Made by a program: the position numbers and the translations under genes. From Ignavibacteriales bacterium (GTDB taxonomy: Bacteria > Bacteroidota > Ignavibacteria > Ignavibacteriales > Melioribacteraceae), in contig JAGUYK010000038.1 of the NCBI GenBank assembly GCA_020061355.1, positions 1-60,857 on the forward strand: a stretch of DNA of 60,857 nucleotides, written 5' to 3'. Below are positions 8,285 to 17,625 of the stretch, in pieces. The notes beneath the pieces are model-generated. The model did not search any database, was not told the DNA's origin, and saw nothing but the letters and a program-made list of their open reading frames with translations. Every line of letters begins with the position of its first letter. Positions within the stretch are counted from its first letter, which is position 1.

Positions 8285-9370
8285 TCAGTTGTTCTTTTTG
8301 AAATCTTCCATGAATGCAACAAGATCTTCAACGCCCTTCTTCGGGAAAGCATTGTAAATAGAGGCGCGGATTCCGCCGACACTTCTATGTCCTTTCAATC
8401 CTTCAAATCCTTTTTTCTTTGCTTCATCAATAAATTTCTTTTCAAGTTCTTCATTCGGCAATCTGTATGTCACATTCATCAAGGATCTATCTTCAACCGC
8501 AGTTGTTCCCTTATAATAACCGCCGCTGGCATCGATTGCATCGTAAAGAATCTTTCCTTTCTCAACATTCTGTTTATACATTTCATCCAATCCTCCCATG
8601 TTTAAAAGCCACTTGAATACTAATCCCGAAATATAAATTCCAAATGTCGTAGGGGTGTTATACATCGAGTCGTTCTCAACATGAATTTTGTAATTCATAT
8701 AAGTATGAAGAGAATCTGATGATCTTTCCAATAGGTCTTTCTTAATAATTATTACTGTTACACCGGATGGTCCAATATTCTTCTGAGCGCCGGCATAAAT
8801 CAATCCGTACTTATTAATGTCGATCATTTTATGAAGAAAATCTGAAGATGCGTCGCAAACCAGCGGTACATTACCAGCTTCGGGTTCACTTCTCCACTGC
8901 GTTCCGTAAATTGTATTGTTTGATGTGAAGTGAACATAGGATGCATCGGAGTCAAGTTTTAATTCAGATTGTTTCGGTATGCGAACAAAATTTTCACTTT
9001 CCGTAGATGCTGCGATATTAACCGCTCCTACTCTCTTAGCTTCCTTAACAGATTTTTTTGCCCATGAACCTGTTACGATGTAATCTGCTTTATTCTTAGG
9101 CGGCATTAAATTCAATGGGACCATTGAGAATTGAAGTGTAGCACCGCCCTGCAAAAACAATATCGCATACTTGTCGCTGATGTTTAAAAGTTTTCTTAAA
9201 TCGGCATCGGCATCTTTAATAACTCCATCGAATATTTTTCCACGATGACTCATCTCCATAATACTCATACCGCTTCCTTTATATGAATAAAGTTCCTTCT
9301 GGGCATCTAGCAATACTTCTTCCGGTAATATAGCCGGTCCTGCACTCAAGTTATAAATTCGTTTTTCCAT
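8285..9370 (-). CDS. serC: Phosphoserine aminotransferase SerC
   Basis: 361 residues, normal for SerC. Class-V PLP aminotransferase: N-terminal NLSAGPAILPEEVL, QGGAT phosphate-binding loop near 75-79, catalytic PLP-lysine Lys197 in YAGAQKNIGPSG, and the C-terminal GHRSVGGIRASIYNA. Converts 3-phosphohydroxypyruvate plus glutamate to phosphoserine in serine synthesis and can also serve pyridoxal phosphate synthesis. GGAG ribosome site before the ATG. Lies downstream of a DUF1015 gene; in many bacteria serC, serA and DUF1015 cluster together, but serA is not in this window. Confidence 0.97.
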   Translation of the reverse strand: MEKRIYNLSAGPAILPEEVLLDAQKELYSYKGSGMSIMEMSHRGKIFDGVIKDADADLRKLLNISDKYAILFLQGGATLQFSMVPLNLMPPKNKADYIVTGSWAKKSVKEAKRVGAVNIAASTESENFVRIPKQSELKLDSDASYVHFTSNNTIYGTQWRSEPEAGNVPLVCDASSDFLHKMIDINKYGLIYAGAQKNIGPSGVTVIIIKKDLLERSSDSLHTYMNYKIHVENDSMYNTPTTFGIYISGLVFKWLLNMGGLDEMYKQNVEKGKILYDAIDASGGYYKGTTAVEDRSLMNVTYRLPNEELEKKFIDEAKKKGFEGLKGHRSVGGIRASIYNAFPKKGVEDLVAFMEDFKKNN

Positions 9371-9450
9371 CTTTCAGTTCTCCGTTTATTTTAGATATTA
9401 AATCCTGATCACTCCAAAAATGCGTGAAAAATCTCCTACGCTCCACAGAA

Positions 9451-10686
9451 TTAAATTACGTGTATTAATAACCCATCTCTAAGTTTCGGTTCGAACCATG
9501 TTGATTTTGGCGGCATTGTTTCACCGGCATCAGAAATTTTTATTAAGTCGTCAACCGAAACAGGATACATTGAAAACGCAACGGCTGCCTCACCATTATC
9601 AACTAATCGAACTAATTCTTCTGTTCCTCTAATTCCTCCTATAAAATCGATTCTGTTGTCTGTCCGGGGATCTTCAATTCCAAGTACCGGATGGAGTAAA
9701 TAATTCTGCAAAATGCTTACATCAAGATTATCGCCGACAGATTCAGCATGCTTTACATTTTGATTTGGTTTAAGCAAGTACCATTTTTTGTCTATATACA
9801 TAGCAATCGTTCTTTCAGACGGTGGATTTGGGGAATCTGTTTCTTCAACAAAGAAATTTGCTTTAACTTTTTCAATAAATTGATCCTTGTTCATTCCCAA
9901 CAGATCATGCACAACACGATTATATGACATAATTCTCAATTGTTCGGCCGGAAAAAGAACGGCAAGAAAAAAATTATACTCTTCTGTTCCTTTATGATCT
10001 GGATTCTGTTCTTTTTTAGCTTTCTGTGTCCTACTAGCACTGGCTGCGCGGTGATGCCCATCGGCAATGTAGAGATTTTTTACTTTTGCAATTAAATTAA
10101 CAATTGTGTCTGTCTCTTCCGAATGCAAAATCCACACTTGATGTTTAATTCCATCGAGAGCTGTGAAATCATAAACCGGTGAATTTTTTTTCATTGTATC
10201 GTTCACAACTTTATCTATTTCCGCAACACCTTTATAGGTTAAGAAGACAGGACCGGTTTGTGCTTCGGTAGTTAAAATATGATTTGTTCGATCATCCTCT
10301 TTTACTTTCCTTGTCTTTTCGTGTTTCTTAATTATATCATTATCATAATCTTCAACCGAAAATGTTGCAGCAATTCCAACTTGAGAATGATTTCCCATAG
10401 TAAGTTTGTAAATGTAAAGATATGGTTCGTTATCCTGAATTAATGGTGCTTCTTCTTTTAAACGTAAAAAATTTTCTCTTGCCTTAAGATAGACTTCTTT
10501 AGAATACACCTCTATATCGGGTTTCATTTCAATTTCTGATCGGGTAACTCTTAATAAACTGAGCGGATTGCCTTTTGCGCGTTCGGCGGCTTCTTCTTTA
10601 TTGACCACATCATAGGGTACGCTAGCTACAAGATGAGCAACTTTTTCATGCGGTCTAACAGCTTTGAATGGATGAATTACTGCCAT
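9451..10686 (-). CDS. DUF1015 family protein
   Basis: 411 residues, full length for DUF1015. Recognisable stretches are the N-terminal HPFKAVRPHE, SVPYDVV, the IADGHHRAASA motif near 217-227 and the C-terminal PPKSTWFEPKLRDGL. The family is widespread and often sits beside serine-biosynthesis genes; one suggestion has been a kinase-like role in serine metabolism, but I treat the function as unknown. The HHR motif suggests a phosphate- or metal-binding site. GGAG precedes the ATG, and serC starts 80 bp downstream on the same strand, consistent with an operon. Confidence 0.9.
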   Translation of the reverse strand: MAVIHPFKAVRPHEKVAHLVASVPYDVVNKEEAAERAKGNPLSLLRVTRSEIEMKPDIEVYSKEVYLKARENFLRLKEEAPLIQDNEPYLYIYKLTMGNHSQVGIAATFSVEDYDNDIIKKHEKTRKVKEDDRTNHILTTEAQTGPVFLTYKGVAEIDKVVNDTMKKNSPVYDFTALDGIKHQVWILHSEETDTIVNLIAKVKNLYIADGHHRAASASRTQKAKKEQNPDHKGTEEYNFFLAVLFPAEQLRIMSYNRVVHDLLGMNKDQFIEKVKANFFVEETDSPNPPSERTIAMYIDKKWYLLKPNQNVKHAESVGDNLDVSILQNYLLHPVLGIEDPRTDNRIDFIGGIRGTEELVRLVDNGEAAVAFSMYPVSVDDLIKISDAGETMPPKSTWFEPKLRDGLLIHVI

Positions 10687-10774
10687 GATCTCTCCAAAAT
10701 TCGTAAAATTTGCTCTGCCAAATTAGTATATAACGATATGATTGTAAACCGGAATCGGGGTGGATCTTTTAAGA

Positions 10775-10814
10775 AAATACCTCTACGCTGAATAAAATCA
10801 ATGCAGAGGTATTT
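10775..10814 (-). terminator. Rho-independent terminator of the TlpA-like gene
   Basis: 10-bp perfect stem AAATACCTCT / AGAGGTATTT (10775-10784 with 10805-10814), 20-nt loop, followed on the minus strand by TTCTT. It lies just past the stop codon at 10823. Confidence 0.7.
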
Positions 10815-10822
10815 AATAAATT

Positions 10823-12706
10823 TTATTCCAGCATTGAAATCATAATTCCAATTTCCTCAACCATTTCATCTGTATTTCCGCTAAAACCGACGCTTTTGAA
10901 ACGAATATTTCCAGTTCCATCTAAAATGAATTTGGTGGGAATACCTCTTACCTTAAATGAGGAAACAACTTCATTCTTATCATCCAGGAGAACGTGAAAA
11001 GGATAATTATTCTTTTTGATAAAATCAGCGGCATTCAGCTTTTTATCCTCGACATTTTCCCAGGTGTTGAGGAATAAAAATTTTGCGCTTCCGGTCGATT
11101 CATATTTTTCAACAGCTTGCTTCATTCCTGGAAAAGAGGATAAACAAGGTCCGCACCAGGTAGCCCAGAAATCAACGATAACAACTTTACCTTTGAAATC
11201 GGAGAGCGATACACTTTTACCGTTAAGATCGGTAAGTGTAAATTGCGGAGCCGGTTCGTTTATCATTTCTTTCTGAAGCTTTGCAATAATTTTTGCTTTT
11301 GCAGCATCTTCAAATTTTCTGAAATATGAATCGAATCCACTTTCCGTTCCGCCGGTTTTAATAAAAGATTCTTTCAACATCTCCTTCATGCCGGATGTAT
11401 TTACCACTTTAGAAAAGAAATCTTCGAGTTCTTTTTTAGCCAGCTCATATTTTCCATTTGCTAAAAGTGACGAAACATATCTCCCATTTATTTCAGCCTC
11501 TTCTCTATTCATTAGTTGAACAGCTTCAGTCAATATTTTTTCTGCTTCGGTATTTTTATTTTGTTTTAGAAGAATTGCTCCGTAAGTATCCATTATCATT
11601 CCTGCGGTCCGTTTTCTTGAATCTTTCCACTCAGGAGTCGTATAGAGTTGAGGACGTTTTCCTTTGGGCTTCTCAATTTCTTCTTTCGCTAATTGAATTC
11701 CTTTTAGAGCAAGTTCTTCCGCCAGATTTAAATCATTACCACTTTCATACAAGGACCAGGCTACGGAATTATATATCATAGCATTTGCATCCTTGTAAGA
11801 GGAAAGAAGCTCAATCACTTTCGGAATATTATTCTCTTTCTGCAACAGAGAGAATATTTCATTATACATATAGCTTATGTATTGATTATCGGGATATGAT
11901 GATTCATACTCTTTTAGAAAATCAATTTTTTCGGCAGACGATTTCAATTGTCTATAATCTGCAAATTTAAGAATAGGAATATGTTTTCCGTCCGGATATT
12001 TCTCTTTGTATTCTGTTTCAATCAACGCAGCTTTGTCTGTCATTCTATGGGATCGATATAGACTTAACAAAAGCCACAGGTCATCCTGACTTCCGGAGTT
12101 TGCAGCTGCAATTTCTTCAATTTCTTTGGTAATTATTCCATCCGGATTTTCTTTATTAATATTTCTAACCAGATACAAATAGGTGCTTATATAATCTTTC
12201 TTTAAAGAAGGATTCAATTCAAATTCCTTGTTAAACAATTTGAATGCAGTCTCCGGATCGGGATCAATTTCGAATGCTTGAAACCATGAAGCATAACCGG
12301 TTGCTAAACCGCCAAAAGTCCCTGCTAAATATTTTCCGCTCTTATCATAAAGATTAACCAGGTATAATTTTTTGACGTTGTCATCAAATCCTTCTTCCCC
12401 CTTAAAGCGGATTACAAGACCTGTAGCTGTATCGGTTGTTACAAAACTTCCAGTCCATACACCGCCTTTCTTAACCATGTCATATTCTTCTGTAAGGTCT
12501 ATGGACTTACTGTATTCACTAACATATACTTTAATCCATGAAGATTTTTCAAGAACCGTACTTTGAGGATTATAGGTTACAGTGATTTTTGTTGCCGGAG
12601 TCGGTTTTTCCGGTTTGAACGAAAAATTCTTTTCTCCAGCCAAAACAAATGACGATAAAATAAAAAAGAGTGTAAAATAAATCTTTGCTGCTTTGTAATT
12701 GTTCAT
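10823..12706 (-). CDS. Secreted TlpA-like thioredoxin-fold protein with helical repeat middle
   Basis: 627 residues. Signal peptide (about 1-23, ending FVLAG), a beta-rich N-terminal domain to about residue 135, a long helical region resembling TPR repeats (about 150-460), and a C-terminal redoxin/AhpC-TSA domain carrying WATWCGPC near 513-520 followed by the cis-Pro segment VRGIPT. Such proteins are exported thiol-disulfide reductases. The fusion to a TPR-like middle is common in Bacteroidota, and the partner is unknown. Strong AAGGTGGG ribosome site, and its own terminator downstream, so probably monocistronic. Confidence 0.85.
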   Translation of the reverse strand: MNNYKAAKIYFTLFFILSSFVLAGEKNFSFKPEKPTPATKITVTYNPQSTVLEKSSWIKVYVSEYSKSIDLTEEYDMVKKGGVWTGSFVTTDTATGLVIRFKGEEGFDDNVKKLYLVNLYDKSGKYLAGTFGGLATGYASWFQAFEIDPDPETAFKLFNKEFELNPSLKKDYISTYLYLVRNINKENPDGIITKEIEEIAAANSGSQDDLWLLLSLYRSHRMTDKAALIETEYKEKYPDGKHIPILKFADYRQLKSSAEKIDFLKEYESSYPDNQYISYMYNEIFSLLQKENNIPKVIELLSSYKDANAMIYNSVAWSLYESGNDLNLAEELALKGIQLAKEEIEKPKGKRPQLYTTPEWKDSRKRTAGMIMDTYGAILLKQNKNTEAEKILTEAVQLMNREEAEINGRYVSSLLANGKYELAKKELEDFFSKVVNTSGMKEMLKESFIKTGGTESGFDSYFRKFEDAAKAKIIAKLQKEMINEPAPQFTLTDLNGKSVSLSDFKGKVVIVDFWATWCGPCLSSFPGMKQAVEKYESTGSAKFLFLNTWENVEDKKLNAADFIKKNNYPFHVLLDDKNEVVSSFKVRGIPTKFILDGTGNIRFKSVGFSGNTDEMVEEIGIMISMLE

Positions 12707-12885
12707 AATCCCACCTTAATTTTTATAATCGGTTGCGGATAATCAAATTATTAAATCCGGCTTGCTCCGAATCAGAATACTACGAATTAAAAATAGATAA
12801 AATGGAGTAACACTTCAAGTCAGATTATTTGGGGAATTAATTTCATTACAAAAATGTTCTTATTATAAGTACAGGGAGTCTATTT

Positions 12886-13269
12886 ATGCAGACAGAGACA
12901 AAATACTTTACACCCGAGGAGGCGGTTAAAACACTTCCGCTCGTTAAGAAAATTGTAAGCGACATTTTAAGTGATGCCTCGCAAATCCGCACTATTTCTT
13001 CTGCATTGGCATCCAACATTGAAAACAATACTGAGATTATTCACTTATCGGAAAATATTAAAGGATATCTTCTGGAATTGGAAGAGGTCGGATGTTATTT
13101 CAAAGATTGGAACTTCCAGTTAGGCTTAGTTGATTTTCCTTCAATTATAGATGACAGGGAAGTTCTTTTATGCTGGCGCAGCGATGAAGAAAGTATTCAA
13201 TTTTATCATGGTGTAAACGAGGGATATGTTGGCAGGAAACTTATTCCGGAAGGGTATTTTAAAAAATAA
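12886..13269 (+). CDS. DUF2203 family protein
   Basis: 127 residues. Matches the DUF2203 pattern: N-terminal YFTPEEAVKTLPLVKKI, a helical middle, then GCYFKDWNFQLGLVDFP and the LCWRSDEESIQFYHGVNEGY stretch. Function of the family is unknown. Ribosome site AGGGAG 9 bp before the ATG. Single gene between two minus-strand units. Confidence 0.85.
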   Translation: MQTETKYFTPEEAVKTLPLVKKIVSDILSDASQIRTISSALASNIENNTEIIHLSENIKGYLLELEEVGCYFKDWNFQLGLVDFPSIIDDREVLLCWRSDEESIQFYHGVNEGYVGRKLIPEGYFKK

Positions 13270-13300
13270 AAGGTTCTATCCTATTGGAGGAAAGAACCTT
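13270..13300 (-). terminator. Rho-independent terminator of the OsmC-family gene
   Basis: Stem AAGGTTCT / AGAACCTT (13270-13277 with 13293-13300), 15-nt loop. On the minus strand it is followed by TTATTTTTTAA, so it ends the OsmC transcript; on the plus strand no T run follows. Confidence 0.75.
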
Positions 13301-13317
13301 AATAAGAACCTACTCAA

Positions 13318-13749
13318 TCAGTTCTTCTTTTCTTCTATTCTATATGTATGGGTAATTTCGACAGATTTTTGAAGCATGGCTGTAACGCTACAATAAGTTT
13401 TTAGAGAAAGTTCTATTGCACGTTCAACTGCTTCTTTTGGAATTTCTTTTCCGTAAAAAACATAATCAAGATTTATTTTAGTATAAACCTGGGGATGGGT
13501 TTCCTGCATCTCTGCAGTAATATTCATTTCGAATCCATCGAGTTGTATTTTCTTCTTTTTCAGAATTACCGCCACATCGCTTCCGCTACAGCCGGCTAAC
13601 GAAAGGAGTAGTAATTCTTTCGGTCTTATTCCGGCATTACTCCCTCCAAATTCTTCCGGTCCGTCCATTACAACCCAATGGTTGGAATCGGTTTTACCCA
13701 TAAACGTAACACCGCTAATCTGTTTTACAACTGCTGTTTTTGTAGCCAT
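13318..13749 (-). CDS. OsmC family protein
   Basis: 143 residues, typical for the OsmC/Ohr fold. Visible features are GGSNAGIRPKELLLLSLAGCSGSD, with the first redox cysteine, and the C-terminal SLKTYCSVTAML with the second cysteine. These two Cys residues reduce organic hydroperoxides in the Ohr/OsmC enzymes. The layout is that of the YhfA-like/OsmC subgroup rather than Ohr, so peroxide reduction is probable but not certain. GGAG ribosome site; monocistronic with its own terminator. Confidence 0.88.
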   Translation of the reverse strand: MATKTAVVKQISGVTFMGKTDSNHWVVMDGPEEFGGSNAGIRPKELLLLSLAGCSGSDVAVILKKKKIQLDGFEMNITAEMQETHPQVYTKINLDYVFYGKEIPKEAVERAIELSLKTYCSVTAMLQKSVEITHTYRIEEKKN

Positions 13750-13836
13750 TTAATTTTCTCCGTTCAATAATTTTTTTAATGATGATATAATGTTCAATCA
13801 TCAGTAAGGTTTCAAATAAAATCCAGCCAGTAACTA

Positions 13837-14277
13837 TTAAACGCCAATATCTTCCTTCCATAGTTTAGGATTGTTTTTAATGAAGTCCTCCATCAGTTTA
13901 ATACACTCTGGATCATTTACAATTTCCAATTCAACTCCGCAGGATCTTACATAATCTTCGGGTCCTTTATATGTTATATTTTCTCCAATTACAATTTTAG
14001 GAATTTTGTAGAGAAGAGCTGTCCCGCTGCACATATCACAAGGCGAGAGTGTTGAATATAAAACTGCACGTTGATAATCTTTTGCGGTTAATCGTCCGGC
14101 ATTTTCAATGCAATCCATCTCGGCATGAAGTATCGCGCTTTCTTTCTGTACTCTGCGGTTATGACCTCGTCCGATAATCTTACCATCAATAACAAGAACA
14201 GAACCGATTGGAATTCCCCCTTCGGACAATCCTTTTTTAGCTTCTTCAATAGCGGCATTTAAAAACACATCCTTCAT
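13837..14277 (-). CDS. Yeast-type cytosine deaminase
   Basis: 146 residues of the cytidine-deaminase-like zinc fold. Zinc ligands and catalytic base are His51-Ala-Glu53 and Cys80-x-x-Cys83 (TLSPCDMC). The sequence follows fungal cytosine deaminase (Fcy1) closely over its length: GGIPIGSVL, GRGHN, the LHAE site, TLSPCDMCSGT, YKIPK-VIGEN and a C-terminal W-x-EDIG. This points to cytosine to uracil plus ammonia (EC 3.5.4.1) rather than tRNA adenosine (TadA) or guanine deamination. It starts 16 bp after an AzgA-type nucleobase permease, so uptake and deamination are probably coupled. GAGGAA ribosome site. Confidence 0.82.
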   Translation of the reverse strand: MKDVFLNAAIEEAKKGLSEGGIPIGSVLVIDGKIIGRGHNRRVQKESAILHAEMDCIENAGRLTAKDYQRAVLYSTLSPCDMCSGTALLYKIPKIVIGENITYKGPEDYVRSCGVELEIVNDPECIKLMEDFIKNNPKLWKEDIGV

Positions 14278-14293
14278 AGTTTCCTCGATTTAA

Positions 14294-15595
14294 TCAATAC
14301 GGATAAAAAATGTAAAATAAAATTGAAAAGCAGAAAAAGACCCACATTCCAGTTGAAACTTGTTTAATTCTTCCGGCAACAAGCATAGTTAAAGGATAGA
14401 AAACAAATCCGGCAGTCATTCCAATACCAAGATTAAATGTAAAACTCATTAAAGTCATTGTGACAAAAACGGGAATTGACTCAGCAAGATCATCAAACTT
14501 TAAATTGGAAACCGGACTTATCATTAGTAGCCCCACTATTATAAGAGCTGAACCGTAAGCATAAGCCGGTATTGCAGAGAATAGAGGAGCAAAAAATAAT
14601 GCGGTTAAAAACAAGAATGCCGTTACAACTGAAGTCAAACCCGATTTCCCACCGGCTTCAATTCCCGTTGCAGATTCAATATAAGTTCCGGTGGTAGTTG
14701 TTCCTAAAAGTGAGCCTGCGATGGTTGCAAGAGCATCGCTAAGCATCGGTTTTTCAATATCAGGCATATTTCCGTTTGCATCCAGCATCTTTGCTTTATA
14801 ACCTAATCCAAGTAACGTTCCCATTGTGTCAACAAAATCCATTACAAATACAACAAGAACCACGGAAATAAATCCCCAACTGAATACACCAACAATATCG
14901 AGCTGAAGGAATACCGGACTTAAATCCGGCGGCAAACTTACAATTTGATCGGGTATCGGTGAAATCTTTAATATGAATCCAATAACTGCAGTAAGTATTA
15001 TACCGATAAGAATCGAACCGTTGATTTTTTTGATCATCAAAATTCCGATCAACAGGAAAGAAAAAATTCCCAGCAGTACAGAAGGATCTTTAAAATTTCC
15101 TACGTGGACCGGAGCCCCCGGCACACCAATCTTAACTATTCCAGTTTCATTTAATCCAATGAATGTTAGGAACAAACCAATCCCGGCAGCAAATGCAATC
15201 TTCAAACTTTCTGGAATTGAATTTGCAAGCCAGCTCCTTATTTTAAACAAGGTTAACAATGTGAATAAAACACCACCGATAAAAATTGCGCCGAGTGCTG
15301 TCTGCCAGCTATATCCAAGAACATTCACAACCGTATAGGCAATGAAAGCATTTTCACCCATATAAGGAGCAATTGCAAAAGGTCGTTTTGCATAAACACC
15401 CATAATCAGTGTTCCAAAGAAAGCACTCAATATTGTCGCAACCATTGATGCACCAAAAGGCATTCCCGCAGCTTCAAGAATTTTGGGATTCACAATAATT
15501 ATATATGCCATAGTTACGAATGTTGTGGCGCCTCCAATTATTTCCTGTTTAACCGAAGTGCCAAGCCGATCGAGTTCAAAATATTTTTTCAACAT
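14294..15595 (-). CDS. AzgA-type (NCS2) nucleobase permease
   Basis: 433 residues, about 12 membrane helices. Signature stretches are the N-terminal EIIGGATTFVTMAYIIIVNP, YMGENAFIAYTVV, FVMDFVDTMGTLLGL and GTTTTGTYIESATGIEAGGK, all typical of the AzgA/GhxP/PurP branch that imports adenine, hypoxanthine or guanine by proton symport. The downstream cytosine deaminase raises the possibility of cytosine transport. AGGGGT ribosome site before the ATG. Operon with the deaminase (16-bp gap). Confidence 0.92.
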   Translation of the reverse strand: MLKKYFELDRLGTSVKQEIIGGATTFVTMAYIIIVNPKILEAAGMPFGASMVATILSAFFGTLIMGVYAKRPFAIAPYMGENAFIAYTVVNVLGYSWQTALGAIFIGGVLFTLLTLFKIRSWLANSIPESLKIAFAAGIGLFLTFIGLNETGIVKIGVPGAPVHVGNFKDPSVLLGIFSFLLIGILMIKKINGSILIGIILTAVIGFILKISPIPDQIVSLPPDLSPVFLQLDIVGVFSWGFISVVLVVFVMDFVDTMGTLLGLGYKAKMLDANGNMPDIEKPMLSDALATIAGSLLGTTTTGTYIESATGIEAGGKSGLTSVVTAFLFLTALFFAPLFSAIPAYAYGSALIIVGLLMISPVSNLKFDDLAESIPVFVTMTLMSFTFNLGIGMTAGFVFYPLTMLVAGRIKQVSTGMWVFFCFSILFYIFYPY

Positions 15596-15663
15596 GTACC
15601 CCTAATTGTTGGTTTTATAAATCTAGTATGTAAATGTTATCTACTTTTAATGTCATAGCAGAT

Positions 15664-15885
15664 TTATTTTTTGAATAAATATAAAATCAGTGAAATTAGA
15701 AGACTTATGATTACAGAAGTAACTATCGGAAAATAGAAGGTATAATTTTTCCCTTCAATTTTAATATCGCCGGGTAATTTACCAAGAAGAGGAAGTTTAT
15801 CCCCCAAAGTAAGCACAACACCGATTATAAATAAAACAGCCCCGCTTAGAATTAAGTATTTACCTAAGGTTTGGAATTCGTTCAT
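15664..15885 (-). CDS. DUF2905 small membrane protein
   Basis: 73 residues with two membrane helices (about 8-25 and 50-70) linked by the conserved LPLLGKLPGDIKIEGKNYTF loop that defines DUF2905. Function unknown. Its 3' end is 68 bp upstream of the permease gene on the same strand, so it could lead that operon. Confidence 0.88.
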   Translation of the reverse strand: MNEFQTLGKYLILSGAVLFIIGVVLTLGDKLPLLGKLPGDIKIEGKNYTFYFPIVTSVIISLLISLILYLFKK

Positions 15886-15992
15886 AACAAAAAGTGTTTG
15901 TAATAAATATAAAAGAAATGAAATGAAGATGCATAATTAAGTTTTTATCTAATAGTAAACCTTATTAGATTACATTAAAAAAAAGTAGGATT

Positions 15993-16919
15993 ATGAAACA
16001 ACATCAAGCAGGTAGACATGTAGATATAATAGGGTTTCCTATGGATCTGGGAGCCGATCATCGCGGCGTTGATATGGGTCCTTCTGCGCTTAGAATTGCC
16101 AGTATCCAACCGAAACTTGAAAACCTCGGATACACGGTTTCCGACCTCGGCAATATTATAATTCAAAACCAGGAAAAACAAAAAGTAAAAAATCCTAAGC
16201 TCAAATACCTGGATGAAATTGTAAAGACTACAGAAATTCTGGCTCGAAAGGTGGAAAAATCTCTTAACGCAGAACACTTTCCATTATGCCTTGGCGGTGA
16301 TCATTCAATGGCAATAGGAACAGTCTCCGGAATCTCTTCGTACTGCAAAAAAAATAGAAAGGATCTTGGATTAATCTGGATAGATGCCCATGCTGATTTA
16401 AATACTGAAGAGACAACCCCATCGGGGAATATTCATGGGATGAGTGTTGCTGTGCTTCTCGGATTTGGAAACAAAAAATTAGCTGAGCTTCACGGATTTT
16501 TCCCAAAAATCAAACCAGAAAATATTGTTCTGATCGGGCTAAGAAGTGTGGATCCGGGCGAACGGGATTTAATAAAAAAAATGGATCTGAAAGCATATAC
16601 AATGACCGAGATTGATAGAAAAGGGATCGGATTTATTATTGATAAAATATTGAAGGATTTAAAACCGAGAGTTCAGCACATTCATGTAAGTTTTGATGTG
16701 GACAGTATTGATCCTATCACGGCACCGGGTGTTGGCACGCCGGTAAGCGGCGGTTTGAGTTATCGCGAAGCTCATTTGTTGATGGAGACAATAGCTGAGT
16801 GCGGATGTATGTCTTCGCTTGAAGTTGCAGAAGTCAATCCAATCTTAGATAGCAATAATAAAAGCGCTGAAATTACAGCCGAACTTGTTGCTTCGAGCCT
16901 GGGATTGAGAATATTGTAA
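15993..16919 (+). CDS. rocF: Arginase
   Basis: 308 residues of the ureohydrolase fold. Manganese-binding motifs are GGDHS, DAHAD and SFDVDSIDP followed by PGVGTPVSGG. The N-terminal GFPMDLGADHRGVDMGPSALR is characteristic of arginase rather than agmatinase or formiminoglutamase. Reaction: arginine to ornithine plus urea. RBS-like AGTAGG before the ATG. Stands alone; the next gene starts 75 bp downstream. Confidence 0.93.
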   Translation: MKQHQAGRHVDIIGFPMDLGADHRGVDMGPSALRIASIQPKLENLGYTVSDLGNIIIQNQEKQKVKNPKLKYLDEIVKTTEILARKVEKSLNAEHFPLCLGGDHSMAIGTVSGISSYCKKNRKDLGLIWIDAHADLNTEETTPSGNIHGMSVAVLLGFGNKKLAELHGFFPKIKPENIVLIGLRSVDPGERDLIKKMDLKAYTMTEIDRKGIGFIIDKILKDLKPRVQHIHVSFDVDSIDPITAPGVGTPVSGGLSYREAHLLMETIAECGCMSSLEVAEVNPILDSNNKSAEITAELVASSLGLRIL

Positions 16920-16993
16920 TATCATTCTTATACGAAAACTTGTGTTGTTACCATAGACATTAATTTTTATATTCAACACAAAATTTTAAACAA

Positions 16994-17617
16994 ATGAGCG
17001 GTGGCTTTTTGAAATTAAAAACCTTAATCCCGAAATCCGAAGTAAGAAAAATTGTCGTTCAACGAAGGAGTGCAATAACTCCAGTAGATATAAAGAATAA
17101 AACAAAACTGATATTCAACCGTTTTACTGCTACAGATGATTTTGTAAATGCCCGAAGAATTCATACTTATATTTCAACACGCCCTGGTGAAATTGATACA
17201 CGAAAATTGGTCGATTATATGGATGAATGCGGCAAGCACATCGTCGTTCCTAAACTGAACAAAAAATCGGAAACGTTCCATCGTGCAAATTTTATAAACT
17301 GGGATCATATGGTTAAAAACAACGATGGGTATCTGGAACCAAAAGTTGGTATTGATGAAGACTTGAGCGATATAGATCTAATAATAGTTCCTGCGGTTGC
17401 GGTTTCTATTTTGGGTCAGCGAGTTGGATATGGCGGCGGTTTTTATGATAAATTATTAAGGCAAACTTTCGCTGTCAAGATTGTTCTTGCATTCGAATTC
17501 CAGGTGTTTGATTATATTGAATCGAACGCACATGATATACGAATCGATAAAATTATAACCGAGCTGCGTATTATAAATACACGCCCTCCAATTAACCGAT
17601 CATCAGAATTGTTATAA
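16994..17617 (+). CDS. 5-formyltetrahydrofolate cyclo-ligase family protein
   Basis: 207 residues. It has the basic N-terminal helix with VQRRSAITP, THIYISTRPGEIDT-like central strands and the diagnostic VPAVAVSILGQRVGYGGGFYDKLL stretch near 132-155 (ATP and folate site). Converts 5-formyl-THF to 5,10-methenyl-THF using ATP. The protein is slightly longer than the E. coli enzyme. Followed after 8 bp by a PspC-domain gene, so the two are likely co-transcribed. Confidence 0.9.
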   Translation: MSGGFLKLKTLIPKSEVRKIVVQRRSAITPVDIKNKTKLIFNRFTATDDFVNARRIHTYISTRPGEIDTRKLVDYMDECGKHIVVPKLNKKSETFHRANFINWDHMVKNNDGYLEPKVGIDEDLSDIDLIIVPAVAVSILGQRVGYGGGFYDKLLRQTFAVKIVLAFEFQVFDYIESNAHDIRIDKIITELRIINTRPPINRSSELL

Positions 17618-17625
17618 TTAATTTA

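Noticed and set aside
13837-14277. tRNA adenosine deaminase TadA
   Set aside because: The whole sequence, including the WxEDIG end, follows yeast cytosine deaminase; TadA C-terminal features are missing.
15993-16919. Formiminoglutamase (hutG) to go with the ammonia-lyases
   Set aside because: N-terminal and active-site stretches fit arginase, and it is 8 kb from the lyases.
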